64,000 nt of DNA from Agelas oroides (lineage: Eukaryota > Porifera > Demospongiae > Agelasida > Agelasidae): positions 5,685,807 through 5,749,806 of the forward strand of contig OX422188.1 of the NCBI GenBank assembly GCA_949130485.1, in the 5' to 3' direction. Both the position numbers and the translations under genes were made by a program. The notes beneath the pieces are model-generated. The model was given only the letters and a program-made list of their open reading frames with translations. It was not told the DNA's origin and did no database searches. Position 1 is the first letter of the stretch. Every line of letters starts with the position of its first letter. Below are positions 11,284 to 23,874 of the stretch, in pieces.

Positions 11284-14179
11284 CTCAGCAGGCAAACCTC
11301 AGACTTTAACACTATAAAAAATAGGCTCTTTAGTCACAAAGATATTTCCTTGTGCCAATGTTAATAGGTGATATAGGTGATAAAACCTGAGCAGAAACAG
11401 CAAGTCTTCCAAGCTTGCCACAATGACCCAGTCAGTGGAGCACACTTTGGAAGGGACAAAGTGGAGAAGATTGAGGAACGATATGTATTGCAGGTGACCA
11501 AGACCTGTGACAAATGCAAATGTGCCAACCCCCAATTCGTAAGACCCCAGCTCGCATCCATCCAACCCCAGTGACATGACCAGGTTTGGCATACCATAGG
11601 GAGTTGGTCCTCTTCCAAAAACAGAAAGAGGAAATGAATACATAGCCACTTGTACATGCCTCTTTAACAAATGGCCAGAAGCAGAAGCTCTCAAAGACAA
11701 ATGTGCAGCTTCCGTGGCAGGGTTCATTTTCAGGTTGATGTGCCAACATGGTTACCATCAGACCAGGGCCGCGGGTTTGTAAATGCATTGACACTGAGCT
11801 CTGCAAGCTTACAGGAGTTGACTGCATTAGCTCAGCTTACCATCCCCAAATGAACAGACAAGATAAAAGGTTCAACCAGACACTGCAAAGGATTAAGCCT
11901 TTGAAAAATTGTCAATGAAGGCCAATATGACTGGGACAAGTACATTCACTTAGTCCTGTTTGCCTACCGTACATCTAGGCAGGATTCTTCCAAATACACA
12001 CCGGTCCCTTCTACCTCATGTATGGTAGGCAAGCCACTCTCCCAATTGACATACTAACTGATCGACAGAAGACAACACCTACCAACTCCAAAGTATAGAT
12101 GACAGATGAACAAATCCATGAGAAAGCAAAACATTTGATGAGCTTCGTAATAAGGCATTAGAGAGTGTGAATAATGTCAAGAAAAGATGAAGAAGTGAGC
12201 AGATGCCAAACAATGACTTCACATCTAAATTCACAGTTGGATCACTACTACTGGTGTTAAAGGAAAGTAGAGCCATGGCAAAATGTAGTAGAGTCAGGTA
12301 GAGCCAAGTAGAGCCATGGTAGAGTGTAGTTGAGAAGCTCTCACGAAAAGGAGGCAAGATGGAACCACTCTGGCATGGTCCTTACAGAATCCATGAGGAT
12401 CTAGGGAAGGGTTTCTTCAAGCTGTGTCTTGTGGATGATTGCAGGAAGATCCTGGCCAAGAAGTACAATGTGCAACAACTTGAGCTTTACCATCTCCAAA
12501 ACAGGTAAGAGATTAACTTATTTAAGTAAAAAAGTTAAGATAAAAATGCATTGACATTTAAGGCTGAAAACTGTCACCACTTTTATGATCACAGTCAATT
12601 TTACAGTGCTATTTCTGATGAGAAGCAACCAGGGGCAGCAAGAGAAGACAAAGTCAAAGTCAGAGCAGCAGGAGAAACCTGGAAACTCAGCTAGGATGAG
12701 CTGGAAGCTGTACAAAGAGGAGATAAACTGACAGACACCCACATCCAGGCTACACAAGTTCTGATCAGAAGGCAATTCCCTAACATAGATGGGCTGCAGG
12801 ACCCCGTGATAGGGTGAAGGAAACCACTTCATTCCAAACGTAAATGAAGGCATTCAAATTCACCATGTTGGAAACCATTGAAGGACATCATCTAGTATTG
12901 GTGGCAGTCTGGCAGTGGATACTGGATATGGAAAAGCCAAACCCCTTCCATGATTTGCCTCTGCACGTAAACGGAATGTTCAAATCACACTCCATGGACG
13001 GAGGGCAATGGTCACTTCACAAATGCAGCAAGATGTTTCTGCCTGTGTAGGAAAACACATTGTTTGCGGTAAAGAGAAACGAGGTTATAAAACAATCTCA
13101 AGAGAGATATATGATGATGAATTGAAAGGCAAAGCAAGGTGGAACATTGACATCCACTCAACCCCATCACTGTGGTTGATTTGGCTACTCAACAAATGCT
13201 AGGCCACCCGAACATGCCCAGCCAAGTTTCCTAGGCTACTAATAGCTTCGGTTCTAGCCATTATTGGGACCAAATACTGAGTTATCCACTAGAGCCTACA
13301 TGAAACCAAAGCTCACAACAAACAGAAGAGAAAGAATATAGTAAAAAGGAACTGGATGGCAGTGGAGGCCTCGCAGACTGTGAGAACTTCAACTCTGTAA
13401 TGCATGCTGATAAATTTGCTTGGAATTTTTTGCCAGACATTTAGCTGTGAACCACTAGTTCTCACAATGAATTCACAAGTGGTACTCTGAATGCTTCAGT
13501 CACACATCCAGCAGCCACAGACTTAGGATTGTATGGGCTGGTGGTTGTCGGGTAGTCATAGCTATGTTGTTCAATAGTAGAGCACTGTGTTTGGTTCAGC
13601 TAAGATTGTTTCCAGCTGAAGTAAGATGTTGTAAGGGCTTATTGAGCTGCCCAAACAATAATTATGCCCTTGCATGGTATTTAGAAGAAGAGAAAACACT
13701 TAGCATGGTCCTGATAGTTATCACAATGCTGAAGGGCTCGGAACCAGAATGTAATATTACAAGTACACAATAAGAAATACATGTTTGCTAATTGCCCTCT
13801 ACTACAACTAAGTACTTGCAATTGCCCACAAACAATGTTAGTATAGCTTCAGTGAGATACTCAACTGTACATAATTAAACTAAGAGGTTCATTCCTGATG
13901 TGAAGCTCTTTTCTGATGTCTGAAATGACACTATATTTGATTCCTGTGCACGGGTATGCACTGTTGTAAAATCTCCTCCTGTGGGTGACCAACCAACCTT
14001 CACCTTTCATCAGACACTTCATCCTCACTTCAGCAGTTATTATTCAACACACAGGCTTAAAAGGGGGAAAAAGAGTCATTCCATGTACAAATATCAAACA
14101 TATGTCTGTCCTTTTGGATTAACGATATAGCTATTTAATTTGAGAATACTAAGATGCTAAGCTTGATAAAAAAGTACTG
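9031..14179. other. Intergenic region with retroelement debris
   Basis: A small TAGRCTTGTTCCCAGG-type hairpin sits at 9084-9122. Two plus-strand open frames of 78 and 91 codons (9943-10179, 10228-10503) are unrecognised and may be retroelement debris. A poly-G run (11039-11059), a GT run (11255-11281) and a gypsy integrase fragment follow. No intact gene is seen. Confidence 0.5.
11380..12510 (+). pseudogene. Degenerate Ty3/gypsy-type integrase
   Basis: In order, but broken by frameshifts and stops, are an H2C2 zinc-binding segment (ACHNDPVSGAHFG.. with CDKCKC), a core fragment (KWPEAEALKDKCAASVAGFI), YDWDKYIHLVLFAYRTSR and the C-terminal WHGPYRI..DLGKGFFKL motif. This is the domain order of LTR-retrotransposon integrases. 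No LTRs or reverse transcriptase are visible. Confidence 0.75.
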
Positions 14180-14393
14180 CTAAAGTGCAGTAACAATTTC
14201 TTGTAAGTCGTTATCATTTCTGCCAGTTAGTAGTGTGTCTGGACTTGATGATTCTCTGTCTGCAAACATCAGCTTCTTGCTCGGTACAGAGTTCTCTTCT
14301 TCAGCATGTTCATTGTGTATCCAGTATGACGTATCAAGGGAAGAGAAGGTGTAGGAGAGCTCAGCTCCACGGAAGCGTTTGTAGCTCTTGTAA
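14180..14393 (-). CDS. Gene 2 exon 10: cytoplasmic tail
   Basis: The exon encodes YKSYKRFRGAELSYTFSSLD, a charged middle and NDNDLQEIVTAL, then TAG. It keeps the acidic stretch and TAL end of the large gene's tail although the rest has diverged, which suggests selection on the carboxyl end. Confidence 0.87.
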
Positions 14394-17300
14394 CTATTGT
14401 GTGTATGTTGTGGTGTGCATATGTAGTTGGAAGAGGTGAATAGTTATTATCAGTTATTAAAATATCAAAACCATATCAAAATTATACATGTACATGACAA
14501 ACAACCAGCATGTACACTGAGGTCTTGCATCATATATAGTTAGTAGTTGTAGTGGCATGAGGTCAAGAGGTTCCACAAGAAGCACAAGTACTGACAAAAG
14601 TTACAGACACAATCATCAGAATAAACATCTCTGAAGTTGTTGAGAGGTAGTACGAGCTAAGGGAGTGCAGCAGTACCATTTCAAGTCCGTATGCTCAAAC
14701 ATGACTGTGTGCTCTTTAGCGTGAGACTGTTAGGCTCCTGCATGACAGTTGAGTTCATTTACTTCCATGGGTTGCACAAGGAGGCTAGTACAAGACAATT
14801 ATGCTTTTGATATACAGTTTCCTGGTTATAATGCTTGTATGTATGATGTCATATATTATTAGACAGTGTTTTTCACACATAACATAGCTGTGTTCCGACC
14901 AAGTGTTTGTCACTTGCATTAGTAATGCAAGCACAACAGTATTACATGACCAGTGCTGGGTCAGAATGTCTGGCAATATCATTGTCATGCACATGCTTAC
15001 CACAGCAAAGTGAAGAGTAGCAAGACTGTCAAAATCAGTAGAGCTCCAAAACCTGAGAAGATACAGCCAATGATAATTGCTGCTATCTGTCCAAGGGAAA
15101 TGCCAGCACTGGATGTGGGTGAGTCGGTGGTAGCAGAGGTTGTGGGAGGGATCACTCGAACAAATGAAAGCATAGCAAATCCAGCATCCATGTAGTCAGT
15201 GGTGCCATTCTGCAAAAAGGAGGGAATGCACCAAACACAAACCCTTAATTGCAAAACTTTTGAGTCACTATTATTCAATACACCATCATACAGTATGGAC
15301 AGCACAGAACAATGTTTACCTGTACTGCACTTTCAAGTACTTCAACTGCTAACACTCGGTCTCCTCCTGCCACTCGTATGTACATCACAAACTCCAACAT
15401 TCCCTGAGCATTGTTTCTAATGTTGCTGATGATTACATCACTTGGTTGGATCAGGGAAACTTGCCTCCTGAATGTAGGATACCGGGAGAAAGGGTGGGAA
15501 GGGAGATCAATATAGCCTCGTTCCTAGGCCTCTCCCAGATTTTATCTCACACCCGATTTTTCTCCACGGCTGCGAGATAAAATCTGGGAGTAGCCTGGGA
15601 ACGAGGCTAAGATCAATAGGCACTCAAGTTTATTGTAAGCTCAAACTGTACCTTCTCCTTGCTACAGCCACTGTCTCGCGGCACTGTTCATTATTCTCAG
15701 CACAGTATCTGTTGATAACCGTGGCAGTTGTGTTTCTGAATGTTTCTTGCACTGTTTCAGTGAACTGCATAAAAAAGAAGTGTGAAATGTAATGTTAAGG
15801 AAGTTACAGTACTGTAGATGGGTTCCCCATATATAGCAGTCTTCACTGGATCACTCAAGCTCCTTGATACTCAAATGCACAACCATGGTTTCAGCTTAAT
15901 TGGGTGCATGCAAATGTGCTGTAATTAGTGACAGCAACTACTTCCTTTTGGTCAATATCATTAAGCATGAGGCTATATGATGTAATGCACCTAACAAGGA
16001 GGCCCAATTTAGGCTGAAACTGTGAGTAGTAATGAAATGTCTGAGTGATCTAGTCAATGAATAGTCTCGTGCCCAGACCCAACCCTCTCACGAGGAAAGG
16101 GTCTGGTGTCACAAGCCTGAATCCTTGGGCTTGCGGAAGTGCTGAAGCCTTGTAATTGTTAGTGTAGAATTACAAATTGCTCAGTGTTAGATAATGAATC
16201 TCATAACACGCTTTGAGCGGTACGATTGAAGTACTAGTTCTCGCTTCCGCATTATTCCAATAAACGCCGCTCTGCGATTTGATTGGCCGCTCCAAGCTTC
16301 TGGAGCTAGCCCAAGGATTTGGACTTGTGACACCAGACCCCTTCTCCTCGCGTGAGCTGGGTGGGGTCTGGGCACGAGACTAGTCAATGAGAATGAAAAC
16401 TGCTCTGGGGAAACTCATGAAAGCGATCTCCACTCGTGGCAATGTTGTTCACTGTTTTCAGCTTGAGAGAATAAATGTTTGAAATTTAGACTAATGTAAA
16501 CAGACTCTGAAACTGGATAAGAAAATGCCATATATGGATACTGATCCATATGTAAAGTCCAACATATTACCAAACTGTAAGTGGGCCATGAATATCCTTA
16601 TAGGGTCATAAATCTTTTTTTAACATTCCAGTTAGGTATTTAGAGTCAAGAATCTCATCAATAGCCATCACGGCACCGATAGACACAGTCTGACAGCATC
16701 TGTCACCAGAACCATCATGATACTAAATGGCTGTTTCATTAGCTCAAAACCTTTGAACCACTGATGGCAAGTGTACTCATCATCCGACTTTGGCCATTTT
16801 GATAGCTGCACTAGCAGAAAGGGTGGGATAGGGGGTGGTGGTGGGTTTAGGCACAGGGGGTGGGTACATGATAGCTGTCCATGGCTGGCTATAGAAAGGT
16901 CTTGGTCAGCACTGAGTGGGCCATTTCTCGCCTTTTTTTTTTACATGAACAGGCGTAGAAACACTCCTTCCCCTTGTACATAGGGTTCAATTTCTGGAAC
17001 TGTAGGCAGTTTTCGATCAATCGCTGGTTGAAGAGCTCTGACTATTGAAAGCTTGCTACTTAGTGGGTGTGGTCAGGGTTGTGAGCCTTCCCAAAATGGA
17101 TGAAATGAGATTTTGGCTCAAGTTTCCAGTGCTAGTTCCCAGCAATTGAAATACAGATCAAAGAAGGTATCTATAGTTTAGAAAAGACTTTGAAAAATTC
17201 AAATTCAGTGGATAATCAGTTAAATCTTGTCATACAACTAGATCAGTGTCATGCAACTATCATAGTAAGTTTACAATGACTGTATTTGTGATTGTTCTTA

Positions 17301-20300
17301 CATTCTCTGCGATATATTGAGGTAGGGTGACCCTCAGTGCATTATTGAAAACAATCCTAGAGATTTGTGTAGGTGTAGGTATGGCTGTAGTTGTAGGTGT
17401 AGATGTGGCCGTAGGTGTGTGTGTGGCTGTAGGTGTAGGTGTGGCTGTAGGTGTAGGTGTGGCTGTAGGTGTAGGTATAGGTGTAGGTATAGGTGTAGGT
17501 GTGGCTGTGTGAGCAAAATCATGGTATGCTGTGTAAATAAATTCAGTGTATCATACATTCTATACATAACTGAACTGAATAATTACTAGAGAGTATTCTA
17601 GTAGAGGGATTGAACAATGAATAATGGAAATTGAAGCTTTCCCCTCAAAAACTTCGTATTATACGGTAGAATTAGAGTAGTACACTTCTTCATTCGAATG
17701 CATTCAGATTTTATTTTGATGGTGTAACTGAAGTTGGCACAATGCTCTAGGAGATAGGTTTTGCACTAGCAGAAAGGGTATATAGGAAAGGGGGAGATGG
17801 GAATTAAAATTTAGAGCAACCTTAGCTAATAAGCTTTATCAAAAGCACTCAAAGGAGATGGTGAAGGGAAGCTGGTGAGCAAAATTTTTATTCCTGCATG
17901 GAGTAGGTGTACGTACCACAACATTAATTAACATGTGCTCAGATTAGATGTTCTTTATTTCATCTGGCCTGGCAATTATACTCAAAAAGCTATTAATTGC
18001 AACATGGGTGGAATAGTGGGTTAAAACTAGTAGAACCTTCTGTATAACTATATGGTTACTAAAGCCTTACTCCCTCCAGTCTGGCTAGCCTTGTTTCCAG
18101 GCTCTCCTGCTCCAAAATGCAAACATTGATATGGGGGAGAGCCTTTTTCACGTGAACAATGTCAAGGGTAGAAAGGGGTAGAAAGGCCTTAATTGCACAT
18201 GGGCGTACCCAAGATCCCAGAACAGTAAAAAAAAAAAAAGCAAAGGGTGTCGAGCAACTTACTACATGTATCTGGCTAGTGGGGAGCAAATATTCTACAC
18301 ACCAAGAATTTGAATGTATAGTTGGCTGAACAACGTGCAAAACGTTGCCTTTTATCCTGGTGCTTTTCCAAGTATCATCCTCACATAAGAAAAGATATCA
18401 GGCTCTCCCTGCATAGTGATGTTCTGGAGTGGGAGAGTCTGGAAACGAGGCTACAGTCTGGCTACATTGAGCTCTCTAACTTAGGCCTAAAGAGGTATAT
18501 TAGTGCAATGAACAATCCTACTGTAATGTTTTGCATGTACTTTGCATGTATGAAGTTTGCAAGTGTTTCCAGTAAAAGACATTATGCACTTTGGTATACT
18601 CTTGCTGTTATATAAAAACTGTGGGCGAGGCTGCCTAATAATAAGACAGTCAATTATCATGGCAAAGGTTTCATTATGGTACTTGGGAATCTCGCATGTT
18701 GAAACCTACAGTGGCTCAGATAATAGTGTACCCTTCAGCAACAGAGTCGTCACATGTCAACACATATACCAAAAATATTACTCGGGTTAGTGCTATCAAG
18801 TTACCTGTTGGATCAATACAATCACGATCCTGTAAAATGAGAGAGATAAATGGGTTCTGTGAGGGATGTGAAACAGTACCATGCAGGCTATACCAGACCT
18901 TTGTAATAAATTCTAAGCAAGACAGTATGAGATCATACAGTTTATCTATACACAGCCCTTTCATTGTAAAGCATCTGAATCTGTAAAGAACAACCTAAAT
19001 TTGATCTTCAGTAAGCATGGGTAATGCTCACTAATGCTAGCTGAAATTTAGCCTTCAGTAAGTATCCCAGTAGAGCCAATCCAATCACTGGTTAACAATA
19101 GACCAGCCTAGCATACTCAAAAAACCCAGTGAAAGCTTGCAACTGACACCATAGGTCTGAAGAATATCAGCTCTTCCTGTCCAGTACTTAGTGGTCAGGC
19201 ACTTACCAGTCTTGGCCCTGGAACAGGATAGTAATATGTCAAGCGTTGTTGTACTGCAACAAACCTGAAAGATGAGACACACAGCATACATGCAGACAAA
19301 AAGTGTTATTTACTTCTGTTTCTAATGCCCACAACAAGAAAAATCTACGTGGCTTGTTTTTGAGTGAACAGAAACTATTGTTCTAAAATATTAGTAGTGA
19401 AATCTAATGCATGATATCTGATCTTGAATTCACATCTTCAACAGGACAACTTGCATCAAGTAAACTTTTCATACAGTAGGCACTTTCTCATGTAATCACC
19501 CAACATGGATTCCAGCTACTGTGTAATGATTTTGTTCAGGTTCTCACTTGTGCTGCTGGCTCTGGAAAATATTTTGTAACGTGATGCTGACTCACAACCT
19601 TAATGCATGCATGACTCACCAAAACTGAATCTGTTGTGGCAGTTGTTGGCACTCTTCAGATGAGTTGGGAGGGGGCGGAGCTCTCCAGTAAAGGTCAACA
19701 GACCTGAGGTCTGCTGGTGAATTGTGTGTAGCTGCATTCTGTGTAGGTGTGCATGTGTTCATGTAGTGTATGCATGTATATATGTTGTAAAGATGCATGT
19801 TTATGTAAGTGTGCAGTCCATGATATAGATTCTATGTATGCTAATAGAGGATCTGCTTAGTGTGTGACTGTATTAGCTGCAGTGCAATGCTTAGATTAAT
19901 ATAAACCTACTTCAAAAGGTCCTTCATTGGAATCCAAACTCCGATTGCACTCAATTGCATGGTACAGGAAGTCATCTGGACTATATCCAGACCCCACTTG
20001 GTTTGGATCAGTGACCCAGGTCCCCCATATTGTGCTCCCATTATCAAAGTCTTGTTCAGTGGGTGTACTTCCTTCTTCAAATAAGACAGTTCTCTCTCTT
20101 GCCTCAACTATGAAGCCCTCAAATGTAGCAGGTTCAGAAGACATTAATCGCACTGTACAGAAAAAAGGAATACAGAATATAGAGAGGTATTTAGAAAACA
20201 TACTTTTACTCCATACAGTCTACTTACAATGGTATGTTTCTCCACATTGATAGGTTGTTTCCATTGGGGCCAAACGACAGTCTGCAAGTCTCCCAATCAG

Positions 20301-20480
20301 AATAAGTTGATAATGACATTGGCTGACACATTCAGTAGGAGACACAATCTCGCCCCCAAAATTGGTATGCATCACCAGCATGTTGTAGCAGGACTCTGAT
20401 CTTGCTCCATCCCGGTAGCTCAGAGAGAGAGGGAGACAGGAGAGGGTGAGGGAGGCCAGGAAGAGCAAGCGGGGGTGCAT
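14180..20480 (-). CDS. Reeler-like single-pass membrane protein, complete (10 exons, 527 aa)
   Basis: Exons: 20228-20480, 19911-20152, 19620-19738, 19207-19264, 18805-18829, 17302-17504, 15652-15764, 15320-15467, 15001-15209 and 14180-14393. All phases agree and sum to 528 codons including TAG at 14180-14182. The first exon has a signal peptide (MHPRLLFLASLTLSCLPLSL). Exons 1-4 form a Reeler-like domain: FEGFIVEARE, GSTIWGTWV, a THNS..DL..VDLYW.AP stretch and QIQFWFVAVQQRLTYYYP. A 25-nt mini-exon follows, then a (TP)n linker, a juxtamembrane module with ARRRRQV, a TM helix (IAAIIIGCIFSGFGALLILT) and a tail ending LQEIVTAL. The N-terminal exons match the gene at 3707 and the C-terminal exons match the large gene. 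The role is probably cell-surface recognition; the ligand is unknown. Confidence 0.85.
15001..15209 (-). CDS. Gene 2 exon 9: transmembrane exon
   Basis: The exon encodes NGTTDYMDAGFAMLSFVRVI, a Thr/Ser/Pro spacer (TSATTDSPTSS) and the helix IAAIIIGCIFSGFGALLILT followed by VLLLFTLL. It is 30 nt longer than the paralogous exon of the large gene, in the spacer. Confidence 0.88.
15320..15764 (-). CDS. Gene 2 exons 7 and 8: juxtamembrane module (15652-15764 and 15320-15467)
   Basis: The exons encode [38 protein letters not shown] and SDVIISNIRNNAQ, in the same exon lengths and phases as the large gene. The intron between them holds a 97-bp foldback insertion that is absent from the paralogous intron at 24.5 kb. 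Confidence 0.85.
15513..15609. mobile_element. 97-bp foldback element with 9-bp target duplication
   Basis: The ends TAGCCTCGTTCC and GGGAACGAGGCTA are inverted. agatcaata occurs on both sides (15504-15512 and 15610-15618). The paralogous intron at about 24.5 kb has a single agatcaata and no insertion, so it is a natural empty site. Confidence 0.92.
16062..16382. mobile_element. 321-bp foldback element
   Basis: Ends TAGTCTCGTGCCCAGACCC and the reverse complement. Flanks gtcaatgaa and gtcaatgag match at 8 of 9 positions. It lies in intron 6 of gene 2. Confidence 0.85.
17302..17504 (-). CDS. Gene 2 exon 6: (TP)n mucin-like linker
   Basis: The exon encodes repeats of ATPTPT and IPTPIPT from a hexanucleotide-like ACACCT repeat, then [20 protein letters not shown]. 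The ending is paralogous to 24905-25092. It probably forms an O-glycosylated stalk whose length may vary. Confidence 0.85.
18086..18453. mobile_element. 368-bp foldback element
   Basis: Ends TAGCCTTGTTTCCAG and CTGGAAACGAGGCTA. Flanked on both sides by the 9-bp repeat cagtctggc. It lies in intron 5 of gene 2. Confidence 0.85.
18805..18829 (-). CDS. Gene 2 mini-exon 5 (25 nt)
   Basis: The exon encodes DRDCIDPT between a cag acceptor and a gtaact donor. It converts phase 0 to phase 1 and joins in frame to the TP linker. Short and therefore less certain, but some such exon is required by the phases. Confidence 0.6.
19207..19264 (-). CDS. Gene 2 exon 4
   Basis: This 58-nt exon encodes FVAVQQRLTYYYPVPGPRL after the split W codon. 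Its paralog is at 2522-2579. Confidence 0.78.
19620..19738 (-). CDS. Gene 2 exon 3: Reeler-like C-terminal strands
   Basis: The exon encodes NAATHNSPADLRSVDLYWRA, PPPPNSSEEC and QQIQF, with the W codon split across the junction. It corresponds to the THS....V...W.AP...FW end of Reeler domains. Confidence 0.8.
19911..20152 (-). CDS. Gene 2 exon 2: Reeler-like core
   Basis: The exon encodes EPATFEGFIVEARERTV, GSTIWGTWVTDPN and IECNRSLDSNEGPFE. The F.GF..EAR motif is the hallmark of Reeler domains. The donor is gtaggt, phase 0. Confidence 0.8.
20228..20480 (-). CDS. Gene 2 exon 1: signal peptide and start of Reeler-like domain
   Basis: ATG is at 20478-20480, followed by a hydrophobic signal, then SYRDGARSESCYNMLVMHTN and cysteine-containing strands. 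It is near-identical to the first exon of the gene starting at 3707. The start is chosen because the hydrophobic signal begins there and the two paralogs align from this ATG. Confidence 0.88.
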
Positions 20481-21344
20481 CTTTGGTGTCAGTCTGTTAA
20501 TCCAGTAAGTGTGCACAAAGATACCAGTGCTAATTAATGTTGACCATCAATCGTAGAGACACCACTGTTCCAACCAAAATTTGTCTGCATCAGTAAAGCA
20601 GCAAACTGACTTGCTTGGAGCAGCTTCAGTAGCTCATATATAAAGTATACAGGACTATGTACATTAAGAATTCCCTCTCCTCCACAGATATCCGCAGAAA
20701 AAAGGAAGTAGTACTGTTGTTGTGACTACCATCACTATAGTTACAGCACATTTGAAAAGTTAGTACCTACCTACACAAACTCCATGATGTAGCTTACATA
20801 CAGTGGAACTATAGAGGCAGTTCATGAGGCCTTGACTCCTACATGTTTCAAATATGCTACAACTGTAGTTAACTACTGTGCAATCACAACAAGAAATAGT
20901 TTGATTGGCAAGGTGGTATTACAAATGTTGTTACAGCTTGTTTGATCATGTAGGAGGCAAGACCTTTGTGCCTCCAGCTCACTCAGGCCACTGTATGTGC
21001 TATGAAGGCTAGCTACATCATGCTAGGAGTTGATTAACTGTGGCAAGAAATTCCAAAATCACTGCAAACACACCCTTACTGCACTCATTTTGACAACCTT
21101 AAGCTTCTAATGTTGACAGCAACATGTTTGCCAACTTTGTTGTAGTGCTTGTCCCTGAGAACATGGAATTCCTGTAATATTCTCTAGGGATGTCGATACC
21201 CCTCAGGGAGTTTAACAAGGAATTAAATTCTCCCAAGCCACCTCATCCTCTGTCTCAATCATCAATCGTCGCAAATGGTTCGTGGCAGTGCTGAGCTGTG
21301 ACTTTGTTATTGAGATAATTTGACACTCCCTTGTTGTCTACAAG

Positions 21345-21474
21345 CCGTTAACGACAGTAAGTTAGCATCCGTATGCTATACAGTATTTATACCAGCCCTA
21401 ACCCAACTCTACCACACCCTAACCCGTATAAATCACTGTATAGCATACAGATGCTAATGTACTGTCGTTAATGG
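21345..21474. mobile_element. Short inverted-repeat element
   Basis: The arms ccgttaacgacagta...gtatgctatacagt and their reverse complement flank a short centre with two copies of a ccctaaccc motif. It resembles a MITE; no coding capacity. Confidence 0.7.
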
Positions 21475-23133
21475 AAATCTGTTGTCTATGGTGACTAGGT
21501 ACGGAACTAAGCACACTGACAACACTTTCTGTAACAGTTCTTCATGGTTGACATCTTCTGATCAACAGAGGTTTCATAATGGTTTGCTGAGGAGTATGGA
21601 TGTACAGCACTACGGGGTGACAAGATCGGGATTCTAGGAATGGAGGGCGCCGTTAAAATCGGGGAAGCCCTATCAGAGAGAGGGCCCACTTTCTACGCAA
21701 TTACACCATCCGACCGTCCTTACTTCAATCAGCAAATTTCATACTTACCTGCAAACAGCTGTGGTCTTTTTCATGCACCGTTGATACTGGATCGCTGGTA
21801 GTATTACGCTTTACACTGTTTATTATGACGTTAGACACACTGCGGTATGATATGAATAGAAGTAGTGGCACGTGCCCACGATATGAATATCGATCGCGTG
21901 TGTAAAACATCACACCAATACCTCACTCTTGTAACTTATCCACCCTTTATTTATTTTCTCTTGGGTAAATTTTTCCACTTAGACATCTTATTACTTGGCT
22001 AAATTCCCCTTTTAACATCATCGTGGTGCTACGCATCTGCCTAGGGCTGCTTTGTACTGTGCATTCTTTCCCAGCCCCTAGTGAGCCAGTCCAGGACGAG
22101 CTGCTCCAAGTTTCTGATGTGTCTGGTGAGCTACTGTGTACATTAGCTATCCATTTGTCATTTGAGCAGTAATCTGCTACTTGTGAAACTGTGTTCAGTT
22201 AACTTGTAAGCTGTGATACGTTATACAACAGGAGATAGAGTAGAGACCTAAAAAGTTTCAAATGGCTATTTGATATGAAGCATGATACGAAGGACAAAGG
22301 GTGACATCCATGTCTAACCATCAATTGTAAGACCACTGCAACACACTATTGCCATAGAAAGTAGCAGTCTGCATGAGACTTCTCCTCTGTTTATTGTCAG
22401 TCATCAGGAGTGACCTCATCCTGCCGCAAGTGCTGCCTGACAGGTGCTTCAGAAGGTACAGAAGCTCGCAGCATGCACTTAGATATAAACACACACTTTC
22501 TCAAATGTATGAAGGGGGGACATGAATTACTTTACGAGAATACACATGCACATCCTCTCACACTTCTACAACCACAGACTCGCACAAAACTCTTCTATTT
22601 CTCCTTGCTGTAGCAATTTGGAACAGTTTACCATACTCTGTTGTTTCATCACCTAATATTAGTACATGTACGTACTTTCTCTATAACCTGGGTGCCTTTG
22701 CTATTTCATTGCACAGGTTGCATGAAGTTTAATAGTGTTTCATTGCAAGGGAAATTGAATAGATGCAGCCAGTAGTGACACAATGCTATTTTGAAGGCTT
22801 TATACCAGATATTTTGGCAATACTGAAAACTCGAGCTCAAAGCAACTATTGTATGCATCTATGACAAACTACCAATACTGTACACCATAGTTACAGTCCC
22901 CAGACAGAGCAGCATGAGCTTGTTAGATGTTACCATAGCAACCCACTGACACATCCATTATCACCTCCACCCATTCCACTTAATGTTATTTGAGTTCAAA
23001 CATTTGGTTGCTAAGCAACATCCTTCCTACAGATAAGCCCCACCTAGGCTAAAATTGAGTACTTTGTCACACCAATTGGGTTCTGTTTCATCCAGCACTA
23101 GTAAATGTGTTAAATCCTTTTGTGCATGATGTA

Positions 23134-23293
23134 CAGTAGGAAGTCACTTATCTGAACATGCTGGGGGCAAAGAGTGCTGAAAATGTTTGGACAAGTGAAA
23201 CAATGCTACAAAGTGGAACACTTTCCACTTAATGCACAGCAAGTATCTATGAATATCATTATTTTGGGGGTTCAGATAAGTGACTTTCTACTA
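23134..23293. mobile_element. Pogo/Tigger-like MITE, 160 bp
   Basis: Terminal inverted repeats CAGTAGGAAGTCACTTATCT / GATAAGTGACTTTCTACTA, flanked by TA on both sides. CAGT..(G/C)..TTATC-type ends with TA targets are typical of pogo/Tigger elements. Confidence 0.75.
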
Positions 23294-23645
23294 TACTACA
23301 AAAAGCAGGGAAGCAGCGAGTAGTATGAGTGAAACAATCAATTATATCCATTGTCTCTGGCTGCACTGAGTTAATCTGCACTGAGTGAAGCGAAATTGTT
23401 AAATTGTTACCAAAATGATAGCTGCCAAATGATATTGTACTATGCACACCAATCCATATTATTGCAACTCTGCTGCCTATGCAGAGATTAAGTACAAATG
23501 CATTGAAATCAACACACAATAATAGCCACTACTAAAAATTGATGATAATACTACTGGTTGCTATAGCTACAGCAATTTTGAAACTAAGTTTGAACTGTGT
23601 CCATTCTGATTAGTGAAACTAAGTTGCTAGCTTGACAAAAGATCA

Positions 23646-23874
23646 TCAAAGTGCAGTGACAACTTCCTGTATGTCATCATCGTCGTCCTTCCCCTTCAGA
23701 AGCTCTGGACTTGGCGTTCCACTCTCTGCAAATGTTAGCTTCATACTGTGTACAGATGTATCGTCTACATTTGCAAGTTCATTGTGTACCACATAGTCAT
23801 TTTCTGGCTCCTTGTACACAACACCATAGGTGAGGGTAAAGCCACCCTTGCGGTTACATCGGCAGTACTTGTAG
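23646..23874 (-). CDS. Cytoplasmic tail exon with stop
   Basis: The exon encodes [11 protein letters not shown], then an acidic region (GKDDDDD) and IQEVVTAL followed by TGA. The end is conserved in the neighbouring gene (LQEIVTAL). T-A-L at the carboxyl end fits a class I PDZ ligand; binding is inferred. Confidence 0.88.

Larger units (their letters stand above)
20481..23645. other. Intergenic region between gene 2 and the large gene
   Basis: No gene is recognised. It should contain the promoter of gene 2 and the 3' UTR of the large gene. Two inverted-repeat elements are listed separately (21345-21474 and 23134-23293). Confidence 0.5.

Noticed and set aside
11093..11317. Plus-strand coding frame before the gypsy fragment
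   Set aside because: It runs into a GT microsatellite, has no recognisable motif and lacks continuity with the integrase frame.
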